Shown: positions 1 to 12,660 of the stretch, in pieces
How positions within the stretch are numbered: position 1 is the first letter of the stretch
How the letters are laid out: each line of letters opens with the position of its first letter
DNA from: Daphnia pulex
Lineage: Eukaryota > Arthropoda > Branchiopoda > Diplostraca > Daphniidae
Assembly (NCBI RefSeq): GCF_021134715.1
Contig: NC_060019.1
Coordinates: 1,240,001 to 1,304,000, forward strand
Length of the DNA: 64,000 bases
Direction of reading: 5' to 3'
Made by a program: the position numbers and the translations under genes
Notes under the pieces: generated by a model
Database searches by the model: none
What the model saw: the letters and a program-made list of their open reading frames with translations, nothing else
What the model was told of the DNA's origin: nothing

Positions 1-838
1 CTTGTGACGATTCCACGCTTCTCTGGCAAAATTTGATCCCAGCCCAAATAATCATGATACAGTTGGCTCCGATCATGGCAATTATAGGTCCGTACAAATA
101 CGCAATTAATGGCTCTCTATCGTTACCTATAAAGAAGTTATATCAACAATTTGTTTAGAAGTAGGTGCCTATTAAATAAAAAGATTTGTGTAACTTACGA
201 TCAAACCAGCAGTACAATTCGTCTGACGCAAATCCCGGTTTAACGATGTAATCTGGCACATCGCAGTGTTGGAGGATTTGTCCGACGACCACGATGACTA
301 ACGGAATTCCCCATCCGTAAACGGAAGAATAGAAAAACCGTTTGCTCCAGATGGGTGTCTGAGTCGGTGGTCTAATGGAACTGGAAAAAGTGAGACAAAA
401 CTATTTAGTTGTAAAACTCACAACTGCAATTAAATCAACAGCGCTGTGAAACAGAAGTTATATAGATTTGTACCTAAACATCCGCCAAACTCCAAAACAC
501 ACGACGTTGAGCCAAGAATAAGTGGCGATAAAGGAAAAATGCTGTGAAATTGCTGGAGGAAAAAATTGTCATTTTAAAACATATTTTTTTGGTGAAAATT
601 GAGTATAATGAAATCGAAATTATTTACCTATTATAGAACAAAGACCGGTCGGAATATCAAGGACTTTAACGAGAAAACGTAAGGCCAAAGAGATGTTCAT
701 GACGGTCAATGAGACCAAAAAACACATAACGTTCACAGCGTGGATGTTGCGCATTTTTTCATGAATAGAATAAACGATCAAAGTTGCGATCAAAAATGAC
801 GTAGCAAAGAGAGTCAAACATCCAATGAGAAACTCCAT
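1..838 (-). pseudogene. Methuselah-like GPCR, copy A: ectodomain lost, runs off the window's left edge
   Basis: This is a family B-like (Methuselah-type) seven-helix receptor fragment. By homology to the intact copy at 3784-6073, the exons are 628-838 (TM1-TM2), 474-552 (79 bp, same length as in copy B), 199-380 and 1-126 (cut by the window edge). All donors and acceptors are GT..AG and the phases connect without a stop. The 5' end is abnormal. The TM1 exon begins at an ATG (838) directly preceded by in-frame stops, with no acceptor, and the roughly 260-residue Cys-rich ectodomain exon is absent. A signal-peptide relic survives at 978-1043. It could still encode an ectodomain-less 7TM protein, but I infer a decaying gene. 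Homology is certain; loss of function is inferred. Confidence 0.72.
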
Positions 839-977
839 CTTAGAATTTTTACTTAATCTTTATGGTTAATAGCTCTATACGCACTCTTGACTATATTGAA
901 TTTGAAAATTATAAGGCGCCTGGAATGCAATGGCGTGTGGTGTCCTAGGCCACAACTGAGCAGTTGGTGCCCCCCAA

Positions 978-1043
978 TTAGTAGAGTTCAGAATATAATA
1001 TTTCGATAAACGCGAAAATCACTACGGGAGGATAGTTATCCAT
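978..1043 (-). pseudogene. Relic of the signal-peptide start of Methuselah-like copy A
   Basis: On the minus strand an ATG at 1043 opens 21 codons reading MDNYPPVVIFAFIEILY... before a stop. This aligns with the start of copy B (MVKYTHVVILAFFVWF...). The DNA upstream of both, up to about 1150 and 6200, is also clearly alignable. The ectodomain that should follow is missing, so the deletion removed roughly 860-980 relative to copy B's first exon. Confidence 0.6.
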
Positions 1044-1149
1044 GGTCACAACAGGACACGATTGGTTGAGCTAAAACTCGGCAATTTGGACGACAAGAAT
1101 TGTCATTGAACCAAGTTGTTTTCTCTGCGTTGGATACTGCGACGTGAAT

Positions 1150-3560
1150 CATGAGTTCTGCATCTGGGAGTAAAACAAAAGAAGAAAGTTAACATATCAT
1201 ACGATAGTTGGCATTTAAACACAGATGTCGAACAGCGAACACTTAATCAACCATTAAATTTGCCATCACTGAAACTAAGAATTAACTATGAATACTTGAA
1301 ACACAAAAACGTAAATATGGCCATTTTATGTCGTTCAATTTCTTTCCCAACTATCGTACCACAGGATTGTAACAAGGATCTGCTGCAGATTTAAGAGCCG
1401 CTGACGGCGCTGAATGATGTGCGCAGATTTTAAAAAATGGATCTATAATTATTATGGTCCAGTTTACCTTTTGTTGACTAACTGGATGTCAAAGTGATGC
1501 GTGACAGAAAATTCCAATGCTGGGGGAAATTGTGTTCCTACAGGAGATGTTGATGGGCCACTGTGCCGTTCACTTCTGCCAAACTTTCACTTTTCTCTCG
1601 ACTATTCATCTTGTTTCTTGGCTACTAAGCAGCAACTATAGTCATACTCGAATGCCCTACAGTCGCAGACCTGACCCCAAATGGAACTGCAGGAAAAGAA
1701 ATTTTTTTATCGTTGAGAATAAACCGCAAAAATGTCTTAACAGATTTGGAAATTGCCAGGCTGCATGTATCTAACTTCTCACTGGATAACGTTAGTGAGT
1801 AAAATGACTAATTCTATAGCAGATGACAAATTAAGCAGTAAAAGTTAGTAGTATTTAAACTGTCACTCTTATTTAACGCCTGTTGAGATAAAACGCTTGT
1901 GTGTAACTAAAAAAAAAAAAGATCAGGAATGAATGAACTTCTAAAAACCCTAACAGAAATCAAAATAATTGTACATGAGATATGGTCGAAGTGTCCTCAT
2001 AACCTGTATAGTGAAAAAATAAACTTACAAGTTACAATTCGTCGTATATCTTCTACGTTGCAGCCGCATTCCCTCAAGGCTAGAAATTATAGCAAACTGG
2101 GACTGAAAGTATCAACAGGTTTCCAACATCAGCGCAGCACTATTACGGCTGTGTATAACAACACAGATGGGAAATCTAAACTCGGCAGGATGATGGCGTT
2201 ACCTTGAGCGTGAAATCTTGTACAGCCTAGCGCATCATATACCCAAAACAATGATTACATTCATTAAAGATAGGCTGCCTTTGCTGGCGTCAAAACCGGT
2301 TTTGTACTTATATTCACGCTATTCCGCAAGACTATAATTAAAACTTTCCACCCTACTTTGTTTATTGCACGACGAACGATTTTAGCGATATACTTAGCGG
2401 ATTTAGCGTGAGTATTAATACAATTTCAGAATATTGTTGGGGATTTTAATCATTTTGACTACATTTGACTCTGTCCCTATGATAACGGTGTCGCATTTAA
2501 AAAACCAGTTGGCCTTTTACTTTCAGCAAATGGGAGCCAGGTTATTCCAAAGTCAAACTTTCACGAGCACACATAATAGGGACGCATTGATGATGATGTC
2601 ACTCACCAGATACATGATTTCGGACGGTATAGGTGGGAAGAAAATTCCTCGATAGTTACTTACGTCAACACAGCTGTTTAACCGGTTTAGAACTTGCTGT
2701 TATTCCTGACTTCTACGTCATTCCGACGGGATTCCCCATCTGACGTTTTCGGTTGGGATAAACATGAGAGTGACGTTATTTCTTATTTCGTTTTTAAACT
2801 TATATGCTTATAGCCGTAATTTAGCGACTATAGTTCAATATTGTCACGAGCGGGGTTGCGTTCACAAATACAGATGTGATGATGACGGAGCCTTGATTTT
2901 GCCGTTCAATAAGAAACTGCCGAAAATCCTTTCGCCTTTCCACCACCAAGACAACACATGGACACACACCCAGACTCTAGACAAAGACCAACTACTAAGA
3001 CTAAGACTAGAATTACAACAATTAAGATAACGACTATCAACGTTAAAAATAAGCTTAGGAAAGGGGGAGAGGGTATTTCTAGGAATTCAGGAACGTCGAC
3101 GATTTTTCTTATTTAAAGAAAATCCTGAGAAATAGAATAGCGAAACTATCAGAAATAGAACAAACGAGAAATCTGCTGTATAGTACACGCCATTATGTAC
3201 TATCCGCCAGCTTCGAAGTGTGATCAACTCTTTTACCAAATTATGAAATTAATCCGGAGCTGAGCAACATTTTGGAGCCTGAAAATTCTTTTTTGTCTTT
3301 ATTAAAAAATAATGCGTTTATTGGTATCGGTGAATTATAGTTTTAAAAAAAATTTATCGTCTTTTGTATTAATATAATTATTGAATTGAGTTGAGATATA
3401 CGTATGAACACACAAAACAGATGGTTAATTAATCTCATTTGGCCGTCCATTAGTAAATCGTCAGAAATACTCTTATGAGGCGTTAAACGCTAGAGGTGCA
3501 TATAATGATTAGACTATACAATTATTAATTATTATGTGGAATATTAGGATATTTACAAGG
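1150..3560. other. Intergenic spacer of the receptor array, duplicated with the genes
   Basis: No convincing gene. Segments align with the spacer after copy B: about 1190-1260 with 6210-6290, 1500-1620 with 6890-7000, and 2050-2420 with 7480-7830. Short open frames here (for example 1517-1774, 2764-3030) are not preserved in the homologous spacer, so I read them as chance. Confidence 0.6.
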
Positions 3561-3783
3561 TCAACGACTTGTCCATCTACATTGCCACGAATCAATTTCC
3601 CGATACACAGCACGTAATCTACTCTGGCAGGTGGTTTGAGTGACTGAACACTTTTTTATAACATTTTCCAATAATATTATTCTAATTGGTGGATCAGCAT
3701 TTGTCCCTGTACTCGTCACCTTTCTATCCTTACTCAGAAAGCAGAAGACAATGACCTGTTGTAAAAGAGAATAAAAAGTTGAG

Positions 3784-6073
3784 TCAATATAAGGCATAAT
3801 TTTGAAATAAGTTATTTGGCAACCTCGTCAAAGGCAATTCAAAAACTTGTTTTGGGACATCAATCGAGTCCGTCGATTCGGACGTTAGAGTTAGCTGGGA
3901 AGTTTTGTTATTGCTGCTGCTGCCAGTCATGTTGGAATTGCAGCTTTCTTCGGCACTAGCAGGTTGATGGCGGTTGATTTTCTTGGGGACTACGCGGGTA
4001 CCCATTTTCTCACAGGCCGAGATGAACGGACTCATGCGCGGGAATTTGAATTTGAGCATTTTCCAAACGCTCGGCTTACAAACGAAGATGATGAAAATGA
4101 AAATTGGCAAAATGATGTTGAATATGTCGGTGGATAAGGCACTTTCGAAGCTGGAATCCGCCAAAAAAGTAATAATTTCGGTTGTCCAGGGAACACCCAT
4201 CAACAAGAAGAGACTCAGGATCACTTTAAATCTGTAATTTGGGTGACATTTTTACAATTAATTTGCAATTGAGAGTGTAATAATGTCCGATGATGGCTAC
4301 GAAAAATACCTTTGACTTTTACGAGAAACGTTGATCACTTGCGATGCTTCCGCACTTCTCTGGTAAAAATTGACCGCAGCCCAAGCGAACATGAAAACGT
4401 TGGCAACAATCATTACAATCATCGGAGCGTACAGATATACAATTAATGGTCCTCTATGTTTATCTGCCAATGAAGAAGTAAAATTCAAACATTTGTTTAT
4501 ACAAGTGAATGAAAAAAATATGTCTGTACAACTTACGATTGAACCAGCAGTATAATTTTGATGCCAATCCTGGTTTAATGATGTCGTCTGGCACATCGCT
4601 GTGCTGGAGGATTTGCCCGACGACCACGATGACGAATGGAATACCCCATCCGTAAAGAGAGGAATAGAAAAACTGTTTACCCAGGACGGATGTGTGTTTC
4701 GGTGGTCTAATGGAACTGGAGTAAAGCATTTTTTAGTTATCAAAGAAGACAAAAAAACAAACATAATAGGAATCTCAATAAAAAATTTAGAAACACATAT
4801 TACATACCTAAACATCCGCCAAACTCCAAAGCACAAAACGTTAAGCCAAGAAAAACTAGCAATGTAGGCAAAATGCAATGAAATTGCTGGCAGGAAAAAA
4901 ATAAAATAAAGCAATTAATTAATTAATCTGCTCTAAAGATTAATAGTGAAATCAAAATGATTTACCTAAAGTTGAACAAAGACCAGGTGGCATATCGCTT
5001 CCTCTCACGAGCATCAGAATAGCATGAAAAACGTTCGTGATTGTCATGGAGGCCAAGTAACACATGACGATAACGCCGTGGAGATTGCGCATTTTCGGCA
5101 GAATTGAATAAACCAATAAGGTTCCAACCAAAAATACCGCGGCAAAAAGATTCAAACATCCGAATAAATACGCGCCTTTGGCATCTTCTCCTTGCTCTGG
5201 AAAACACACTATTGAAATTAAGTTCTGAAAGAAAAAGAAATAAAATTAGGATTAATACTTTCGTTGAATGAAATTTGTAACTAAATTATTTCTCACAATG
5301 TTTTCACCGTCAACAAGATTGTCAATACAATACTGGTCCGTTTTCTCGTCGGGTAGATTTTCTAAATGAAGTAGAATCTGGCCATCGGGACGTATTGAAA
5401 AATCAAAAATCATATCTCGTGGAAGTTTACCGCATTTCATTCCGAGTCCGCCATGGGTAGAAAAAGAATTTGCGTTGATTGATTCATTTTTCGGGTTTCG
5501 CAAAAGTGACAAATTAAACGGTACAGGATACGGCTCGCATATTGAAATTGGAGACAGATCGTGATAATATTTCGTAACCATGACCATTTCGGGAGGGCAA
5601 CACTTTCGAATGCATCCTGACTCACTGCAAGGATCAGGGACGCAAAAACGAGCCACAAAATGTCCAGGGGATGTTGAATAATTTTCTTCTTCTACTCTGT
5701 TGATGCAAAATTCATTGGACTCCAACTGTTTGTCACCAACTAATAACGTGCCATTGTCCAGCTGGAAATCCTCTGTGCTGTGACTGACGTATCCATCCGG
5801 GCAATCAGTCAAACCGTCGGTTACATCCTCGAACGAATAATTTGGAAACGACTCGTTGTACAAAGTGGAGACAAAATTTGGTACGCACTGATCCAATCCT
5901 GTCAGGTATGTAGTCCCACTTTTGCAGCACCGGATCTTCTCGTCGAATAAAATTTCTTGTTGGGTTGACGAATTTCCTTGGATTTCTAAAACAGTTCCAT
6001 TTTCACTTGTGTCTGTGGCGTTGGAAAACCAAACGAAAAATGCCAAAATCACTACGTGAGTATATTTAACCAT
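3784..6073 (-). CDS. Methuselah-like G protein-coupled receptor, copy B (complete)
   Basis: Six coding exons: 5297-6073, 4966-5224, 4808-4886, 4537-4715, 4310-4463 and 3784-4231. All are GT..AG with introns of 72-92 bp, and the phases join into 631 residues. A signal peptide is followed by an N-glycosylation-rich, Cys-rich ectodomain of about 260 residues. That ectodomain has the CIRKCCP motif typical of Methuselah ectodomains. Seven hydrophobic helices follow (TM1 near residue 278), with RPP before TM4. A Ser/Thr-rich cytoplasmic tail of about 100 residues ends the protein. In insects this family is linked to stress response and lifespan; ligand and role here are unknown. The first donor is GTGAGA after residue 259; a downstream GTATTA alternative would run into a stop. 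It is the only intact member of a three-copy minus-strand array. Confidence 0.9.
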
Positions 6074-8445
6074 TGTTACTTCAGCACACAGTTGTCTAAG
6101 CTAAAACTTCACAATATCTCTTTGGTGAAAATAGTTTTCATTGAACCAAGTTGTTCCCTCTGCGTCGGTCACTGTGATGTCAGTCACCAGTTCTAAGGCT
6201 AAAGAAGAAATTTAAAACGTTATAGTTTCTTATTGGAACACAGTCACCGAACACTTGGCAATCTATCAAATTTGCTAGTCCGAAGCTGAAAAATTCTTTA
6301 AGAAACACTAAAACGGAAATGCTATTTTTATGGCGTTGAATTTCTATCGCGACTGGATCCGCTCAGTCTCTAAAAGGATCTGCAAACTTTATTCCGGCTG
6401 ACGCGCTGATAGTCGTTATGTGCGCAGACATCAAGTTTTGAGAATAAAGTTCGTACACGTGACTATTTTAAAAGCTTAGATGGCGCAAAAGTAGTAGCAG
6501 GTAAACATTACCTCACTAGGTCGTCGACAAACAGGAAAAAAAAAACTTTCGCCGACTTCCGGCTATTTTAGCCTTCCAAATATGCATCACACAAGAAAAA
6601 CAAAACTTTCTTTTGAAAAATGTTTATGCACGTGAAAAGATAACTAAATACAATTCGAACTTTCGTATTGCAAAATCAAAAAACATTTCCTTCATGATGT
6701 ACATGCAACTTTTGAAGACTCAACAAGGAAAATGTGTTACTTTAAATGAAAATCTGACCGGAACTTATATAAAAGATTTTGAAACAAATAATGAATTCAA
6801 TCACAATGATGGGCTAGAATCTAATATTCTGGGCCATCAGTTTACCTAGGTGCTGGTTGGGCAACAGGAAGTCAAAATCACGCGTGACAATAATTCCAAT
6901 GCTGTGATGAGAAATGCTGGTCCTATACAGGAGATGTTGATCGGACACTGTGCAGTTCACGACTGCCCACGTTTGGCTTTTCTCTCTGAGTCTTTATATA
7001 TTGTCTTTAGGGCTTGACTCTTTTCGTATAGTACCAACCAGCAACTTGATAGCACTCAGAATGCCCTGCAGTCTAAGTCGTCTCCTGACCCCAGCAGACA
7101 AGACTGCACGCACGGGAAATTTTTTCTTCGCAATTATAAAATGGGGGAAAACCTTTTGACGATTTTTAAAAACAAAAACATTCAGAAGAGACGAATAAGG
7201 CTAAATTGCAGTCCTATATAATTTCTCTCTGCATATTACGACAATGATTTTAAAAATGACAAATGATAATTTAGCCTGTCGGTATATTTTGCCTGTCACA
7301 TATGCTTTTTAGGATAACGCAGAGTAAACAGGAAGGCAGAGTTGAATGAATGTGCACTATTTAAAACTTTCAGAACAACTGAATTAACCCGTTAATCATA
7401 GGTACAATCAAGGAGTGTCCCCAACAAATAAAAAAAACCCGCATATAGGAATAAGAGAAACTTCTAAGTGGGAGCGCATCTATTACGTCTGAGCCAAATT
7501 TTCTCAAGGCTATAAACTGTTGTTTACAAAAAGAGACTCAGAACAACAGCAGGTTTTCCAACATAGTCAATTGCCGCATTAGAATAGAGCTGGGACACTG
7601 TGTATAAACACAGATGTGAACTCTCACGCGGGAGATGTTGCGTCATCCTAGAGCGTGAATTGCTGATGTGTATAGCCTTCAGAAACGGGATATTGTTGCC
7701 TTTGGCGTCATAAAAGACTTTGTCATTTTTACGCGCAGCACCGTAAGGCTATTATTATATTCAGACGCTCTATTCAAATTCTTCTTGTTGTTTGTTATTT
7801 CTCGACTAATAATTTTAGCGATAGATTTTTTAGCGTGAATAGATTGAGATGAACTTGTATAATATACTCGGATTAAAAAGGTCTTTGAGCTGTCCACTAG
7901 CTAATAATGGTGTCGCGCTGAGAAACCAGCATCTGTCGGATTGTTATTTGACTTTCAAATCACATTTAGTGAGTTTCTCGAGGCTAACTTTCACGAAAGC
8001 AGTCTTTTATGCGAAGACTCACTAAATTAATACGTAATACACATAATAGAGAAGATGAGACTGACTGTATTGGAGGGGGAAGAAAATTCCCCGAGCTGCG
8101 CATCAACACTGTTGTTAAGCTGATGGTTTTTGCGCTTGCTGCTGATGACGTATTATTTTGATTCTTCTGCGGACGATTCGGTTATTCCCTAAAGAAACGG
8201 AAGCTGCGGATAGACGCTACTGTATTAATTCCTTCACTCAAACTTGTACTTCATCTCTGTCACGGTGGTGCTGGTTGTTCAAATTGAGAGAAATGATGAC
8301 ATAAAATATGTTCCCATATTTATAGCGCGCCAAGATTTGAACATCAACAATTCAACATTGCCAAACACATCCATTTCCCGATATAGAGCAGAGTTTTACT
8401 TTGACAGCGTTTGACAGGTGGTTTTATGAGAAGTTGAGCAATTTA
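6074..8445. other. Intergenic spacer of the receptor array (second copy)
   Basis: No gene supported. The first 450 bp are the 5' leader of copy B, alignable with the leaders of copies A and C. The remainder aligns in patches with 1150-3560. At the far end, 8340-8540 aligns with 3560-3780, the 3' flank of copy B, which marks the boundary of the next duplicated unit. Confidence 0.55.
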
Positions 8446-8585
8446 TTACACCTTTTCCGAATACAAAATCCGTGAGTCTACCTGTGTATTCATCAACTTT
8501 CTATCCTTAGTCAGAAAAAGACAATGATCTGTTAATTGTATAAGGGGAAAAATTTGCCGAGAATGCTCGATTGCTCGTTTACATA

Positions 8586-9932
8586 TTATATTGTCCAGCA
8601 TAAATTCGATACTGCGGAGAATTTTGGCATGCAGAGTGTAGCGAGTGGGATAGCGGGTGGATGACGTTCGCTTTTCTTGTGGACTATGCGGGAACACATT
8701 TTTTCACAGGCCGAGATGAAGGGACTCAACCGCGGGAATTTGAATTTGAGCATTTTCCACACGCTCGGCTTACAGACGAAGATGATGAAAATGAAAATTG
8801 GCAATATGATGTTGAATATGTCGATGAACAAGGCACTTTCGTAACTGGAATCCGCCAAGATAGTAATAATTTTGGTTGTCCATGGAACACCCATCAACAA
8901 GAAGAGACTCAGGATCACTTTAAATCTGTAATTTGGGCGACACAAATTAACGATTAGTTTGCATTCGGGAATGCAATTGTTCCATTAAAAAATAGCTTTG
9001 ACTTTTACGGGAAAAGTTGATCACTAGCGATGATTCGACACTTCTCTGGTAAAAACTGAGTGCAGCCCAAACGAACATGAAAACGTTGGCAACAATCATG
9101 GCAACCATAGGCGCGTACAAATAGGCGATTAATGGTCCTCTGCGTTTTTATAGAATTAAGAAGTAATAACTGAATGATACAGGTTAATGATGAAAATTTA
9201 TGTGTGTATAAAACTTACGATTGAACCAGCAGTACAATTTTGAAGACAACCCTGGTTTAATGATGTCGTCTGGCAGTGGCACATCGCTGTGCTGGAGGAT
9301 TTGCCCGACACCCACGATGAAGAGGGGAATACCCCATCCGTAAACGGAGGAATAAAAAAATTGTTTGCTCCAGATGGGTGTGTGAGTCGGCAGTGAGATA
9401 AAGAAAGAATAAATTCATTAGGTAAATTAATTAATTAAAAAAAAAATTAAATGAGAAAGTCTATGCCAAAAGGAGAAAATAAATTAATAGAATTTTACCT
9501 TAACATCCGCCAAATTCCAAAGCACAAAACGTTGAGCCAAGAAAAAGTGGCGATATAGACGAAAGTTGTTCCAACCGTTTCTCACCAACTAATAACGTGT
9601 CGTTGTCCGCCAGCTTGAAATCTTCGGTGCTGTAACTAACGTATCCATCCTGGCAATCAGTCAAACCGTCGTTAGGAACCGCAAACGAATAATTTTGAAA
9701 CGACTCTCGTTGTACAAAGTGGAGACAAAATTTGGTATGCACAGATCCAATATCTTGTTGGGTATGTAGTTTCAGCACTTTTGCAGCACCGAATTTTCTC
9801 GTCGAATATAATTTCTTGTCGAGTTGTCGAATTTCCTTGGATTTCTAAAACAGTTTGATTTTCAATTGTGGCGTTAGAAAGCCAAAAGAGATAACAAGCC
9901 AAAATAACTACGAGAGTATATTTAGCCATCAT
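8586..9932 (-). pseudogene. Methuselah-like GPCR, copy C: pseudogene
   Basis: Exons can be recognised by alignment with copy B. The last exon (8586-8925) keeps its acceptor and TM6-TM7. Several lesions are visible. The donor that should follow the penultimate exon (near 8995) reads CT instead of GT. The acceptors of the two middle exons are altered or missing. The ectodomain (9672-9932) shifts frame near 9720-9780. The mid-ectodomain (about 9570) is fused directly to the TM3 exon, so the C-terminal ectodomain and the whole TM1-TM2 exon are deleted. The signal peptide (MMAKYTLVVILACYLFWLS) and the IRCCKS motif are still recognisable. Confidence 0.85.
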
Positions 9933-9949
9933 GGTAGACTACACACGGC

Positions 9950-10550
9950 TGCTGGTTGAGTTAGAACTCCACATTATCTCCTTGACGACAAGACGAGTGT
10001 ACATCCGATCAAGTTTTGATTTCCTCGCCTCAGACACTGCGGCGATAATCATCAGTTCTGTACTTGGCAGCACTGAATTAAATGAAAAAAAGTTGAAATA
10101 ATTTTATCAGAACTTAGTTTGAAATTTAAACACAGATATCAAACAGTGAACACTTGGCCATTCATTAAATTTGCTAAGCTATATTAATAATAAGGTAAAA
10201 TTTGACAACGACAATCTCTTAGTGGATGACGACAAAATTTTTTATTGAACCTAGTTGTTTCTGTTGAGTGGGACTCTGCGATGCGAGCCATATAAGTTCT
10301 GAAGCTGAAGAAGGAATCGAAGGAATTTAAAACGTTATTAGTCTGTTATTAGAACATAAACACCGAACACTTGGCCGTCCATTAAATTTGCTAAAACACA
10401 CTAAACACTAACATTCTTTAAACACTAAGAATTAAATGTCAATTTTATGGCGTTAAATTTCTAGACCGCAGTTTGTAAAATGATCCGCGAATTTTAGACC
10501 GGCTGCCGGCGCTGGGTCGTGATGTCTTGATGTGCGCAGACGTTTAGGCT
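9950..10550 (-). repeat. Two tandem copies of the receptor 5' leader
   Basis: The leader seen once upstream of copies A and B occurs twice here, at about 9950-10190 and 10215-10450. Each holds the shared stretch around aacacttggcc...attaaatttgct. This suggests a further unequal crossover, or the remnant of a fourth receptor unit. Confidence 0.55.
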
Positions 10551-10559
10551 ATATATAAA

Positions 10560-11400
10560 TATTCTGGTCAGTTTTACCCGTTTTATCCTTTGATGGCAAC
10601 AAGGCAAGTCAAATTAACCCGTGATAGTAGTAGTAGTTCCAATGCGAGCTGGATGAATAAATTGATGTGGTCCCAGGAAATGTCGATCGAACACGGTACA
10701 AATTCCCGTCCATACCTTTTCTCTCAATGATTTATATAGCTACTACAATCAACATCCCACAACAGGGGAAAAGAAAATTCCCTGTGCTGCGTCAAGACTC
10801 TATTAGAGTTGCCTAACCAGTTTCAAGCCTGTTGCTTTTTCTGACTTATATTCTTCTGTGACGTCATTCCAACGGGACACTCCCCTTCCGACATCCGCGT
10901 CTGTAATACATTTTCAGTTGAAAACGAGCTGATGAGCTGTAGGGCCTACTCAAACTTTATTGTATTATTCAGCCGTATTTAGCGATCGGTTATTGTCAAA
11001 CCTTAAAAGGAACCATAGTGAAAGTGAAACTGTACGAGAAATAAGTGTTAGCACATTTGTCTTAATTATTCAACCGACACTGAATGTCGTCGGTTCGTTC
11101 AACTCAATCTTAAACTAGAAAGCTGTAATTTAACGATATTATTAAACAAATAATGATTACGTGGAATATTATTTCATTATATTTTTAATTACAGCTTTTA
11201 GAAATTTCACATTTAATAGCGCAGAAAACTCAACAAATTTCTCGTTCCAATTAAATTCTAAAAACAGAAAGATAATTAAACTCCACAGCTGGGTCTCTTC
11301 GAAAAATTCACATTTCCCATCGTCGGCGATGTTCCAGCAACTTTCTCATTTGGCTCTTTAAAATTTTCACGATGATGTTAATAGCAGTATTCTCCGAAAT
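10560..11400. other. Intergenic, degraded array spacer then unique AT-rich DNA
   Basis: The first part (10600-10900) still aligns patchily with 1500-1640 and 6880-7000. Beyond about 11000 I see nothing recognisable. Confidence 0.4.
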
Positions 11401-11408
11401 GTGTTTTT

Positions 11409-11723
11409 TCATTCAAGGGACGTCGGTTTACTCGGGAAGATGAATTTATTCGTCGACAGAGAATCGTCGAAATCACGAGGCGTCGAGTCGTCATCATCAA
11501 TGTGGAATGCGGATCGATCCGGATCGCCACAACTGCTGGGACTTTGACTTTTCGGCGACGATAAGATGATTGCGGACGCTGGGAAAGAGTACTGGTGAGG
11601 TGGTAACACTCCGAGATAACGAGCTCTACGATGTCTGAAGAGGCAAATCAACATCAAAATCAGCGCAATCAGACAAGGTCCTCCGACGACAACCAACAGC
11701 CACATCCACTTTTCATTGGCCAT
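11409..11723 (-). CDS. Small single-pass membrane protein, paralogue 1 (unknown family)
   Basis: I do not recognise this family. The frame is open further upstream (to 11837), but I start at the ATG at 11723, which has a good context (GACATGG) and aligns with the start of the paralogue at 12993. The product is 104 residues. A short N-terminus is followed by one hydrophobic helix containing GGPCLIALILMLICLF. Next comes a basic stop-transfer RHRRARYLGVLP, then a Ser/Pro/Asp-rich tail of about 70 residues. The layout suggests an N-out, C-in one-pass protein without signal peptide. The paralogue shares the helix, the RRAR.LGVLP motif and the PKS..P motif, which supports selection on this frame. 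Confidence 0.62.
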   Translation of the reverse strand: MANEKWMWLLVVVGGPCLIALILMLICLFRHRRARYLGVLPPHQYSFPASAIILSSPKSQSPSSCGDPDRSAFHIDDDDSTPRDFDDSLSTNKFIFPSKPTSLE

Positions 11724-12462
11724 GTCGATAATCGATAGTATAGCAACTTTTATGGGTATATAGTCGGACAATAAAACACTCGGCACACAGCAAGTGGAGA
11801 CGTCAGAGCTCTGAACAATACTGATGTTTAATCTCACGGGTTCTATAGTCGTTTTTTTATGTCAATTGTTGGATGGATGAGTTGAGCGGTCGAATGAATA
11901 CTAATTCACAAATAAATAAATTCAACTACAGCACGAGACTTTGTTGGGAAAAGTGTGTCATACCGACTTGAGATTTCTTCTTTTAATCAAAAAGTGAATC
12001 TCGGTTAACTGGGGCAGGATGTGTGTGAGTATAAATGTACGAGAACACGTGAGCTTATCTCAACTTTTCACGCAACTTTTGATACAGGGGCTTGTTTAAT
12101 ATGGTTGCTTGATCGTAAAAATTTATATCACTTCATTAACAGGCGAGTCCTTTTTTTTAAGTACTCTGGTTGTCTGAGGTCAAACTAATAAAAAAAAATT
12201 ACAGTCAGCCCTTTATCCAGTTCCAAAATTAATCCTTAGTCAAACATATGCGCAGTTTAGTTCTGAGTTTCTGACTACTTATTCAGCATCACCTGACACG
12301 AGATAGAACAGTCGTTCCCAATGCCAAGATGCAAAGTGAACGTAATAATTTATATGTCTTCTGTATAATAGTAAAGAATAATAGAAAAGAATATTTACTT
12401 ATATGTTTTTATGGAACTATAAAAAAATTAGCAAAGTTTAATTGCACTCCATATCACTTTCT

Positions 12463-12468
12463 TTTATT
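12463..12468 (-). terminator. Poly(A) signal for the gene at 12661-12993
   Basis: AATAAA on the minus strand, about 200 bp after the stop codon. Confidence 0.4.
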
Positions 12469-12660
12469 TCAAAGTAGCATTATAAAAGCCTTTACAACAC
12501 AAATTTAATAAATGATATTATTTCGTTTGATTCATTTGCATCTCAAAGTATCAAACCATTCCAGCTGGATCTCTGAAATAAAAGTTGAACCTTATCGCCA
12601 GTCAATTCATTTCCTAATCAAATTCACTTCAAGATATATCTGATCGTCCATCGTCACTCC

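Noticed and set aside
1517..3030. Open frames of 73-92 codons in the receptor spacer
   Set aside because: Not conserved in the homologous spacer at 6.5-8.1 kb.
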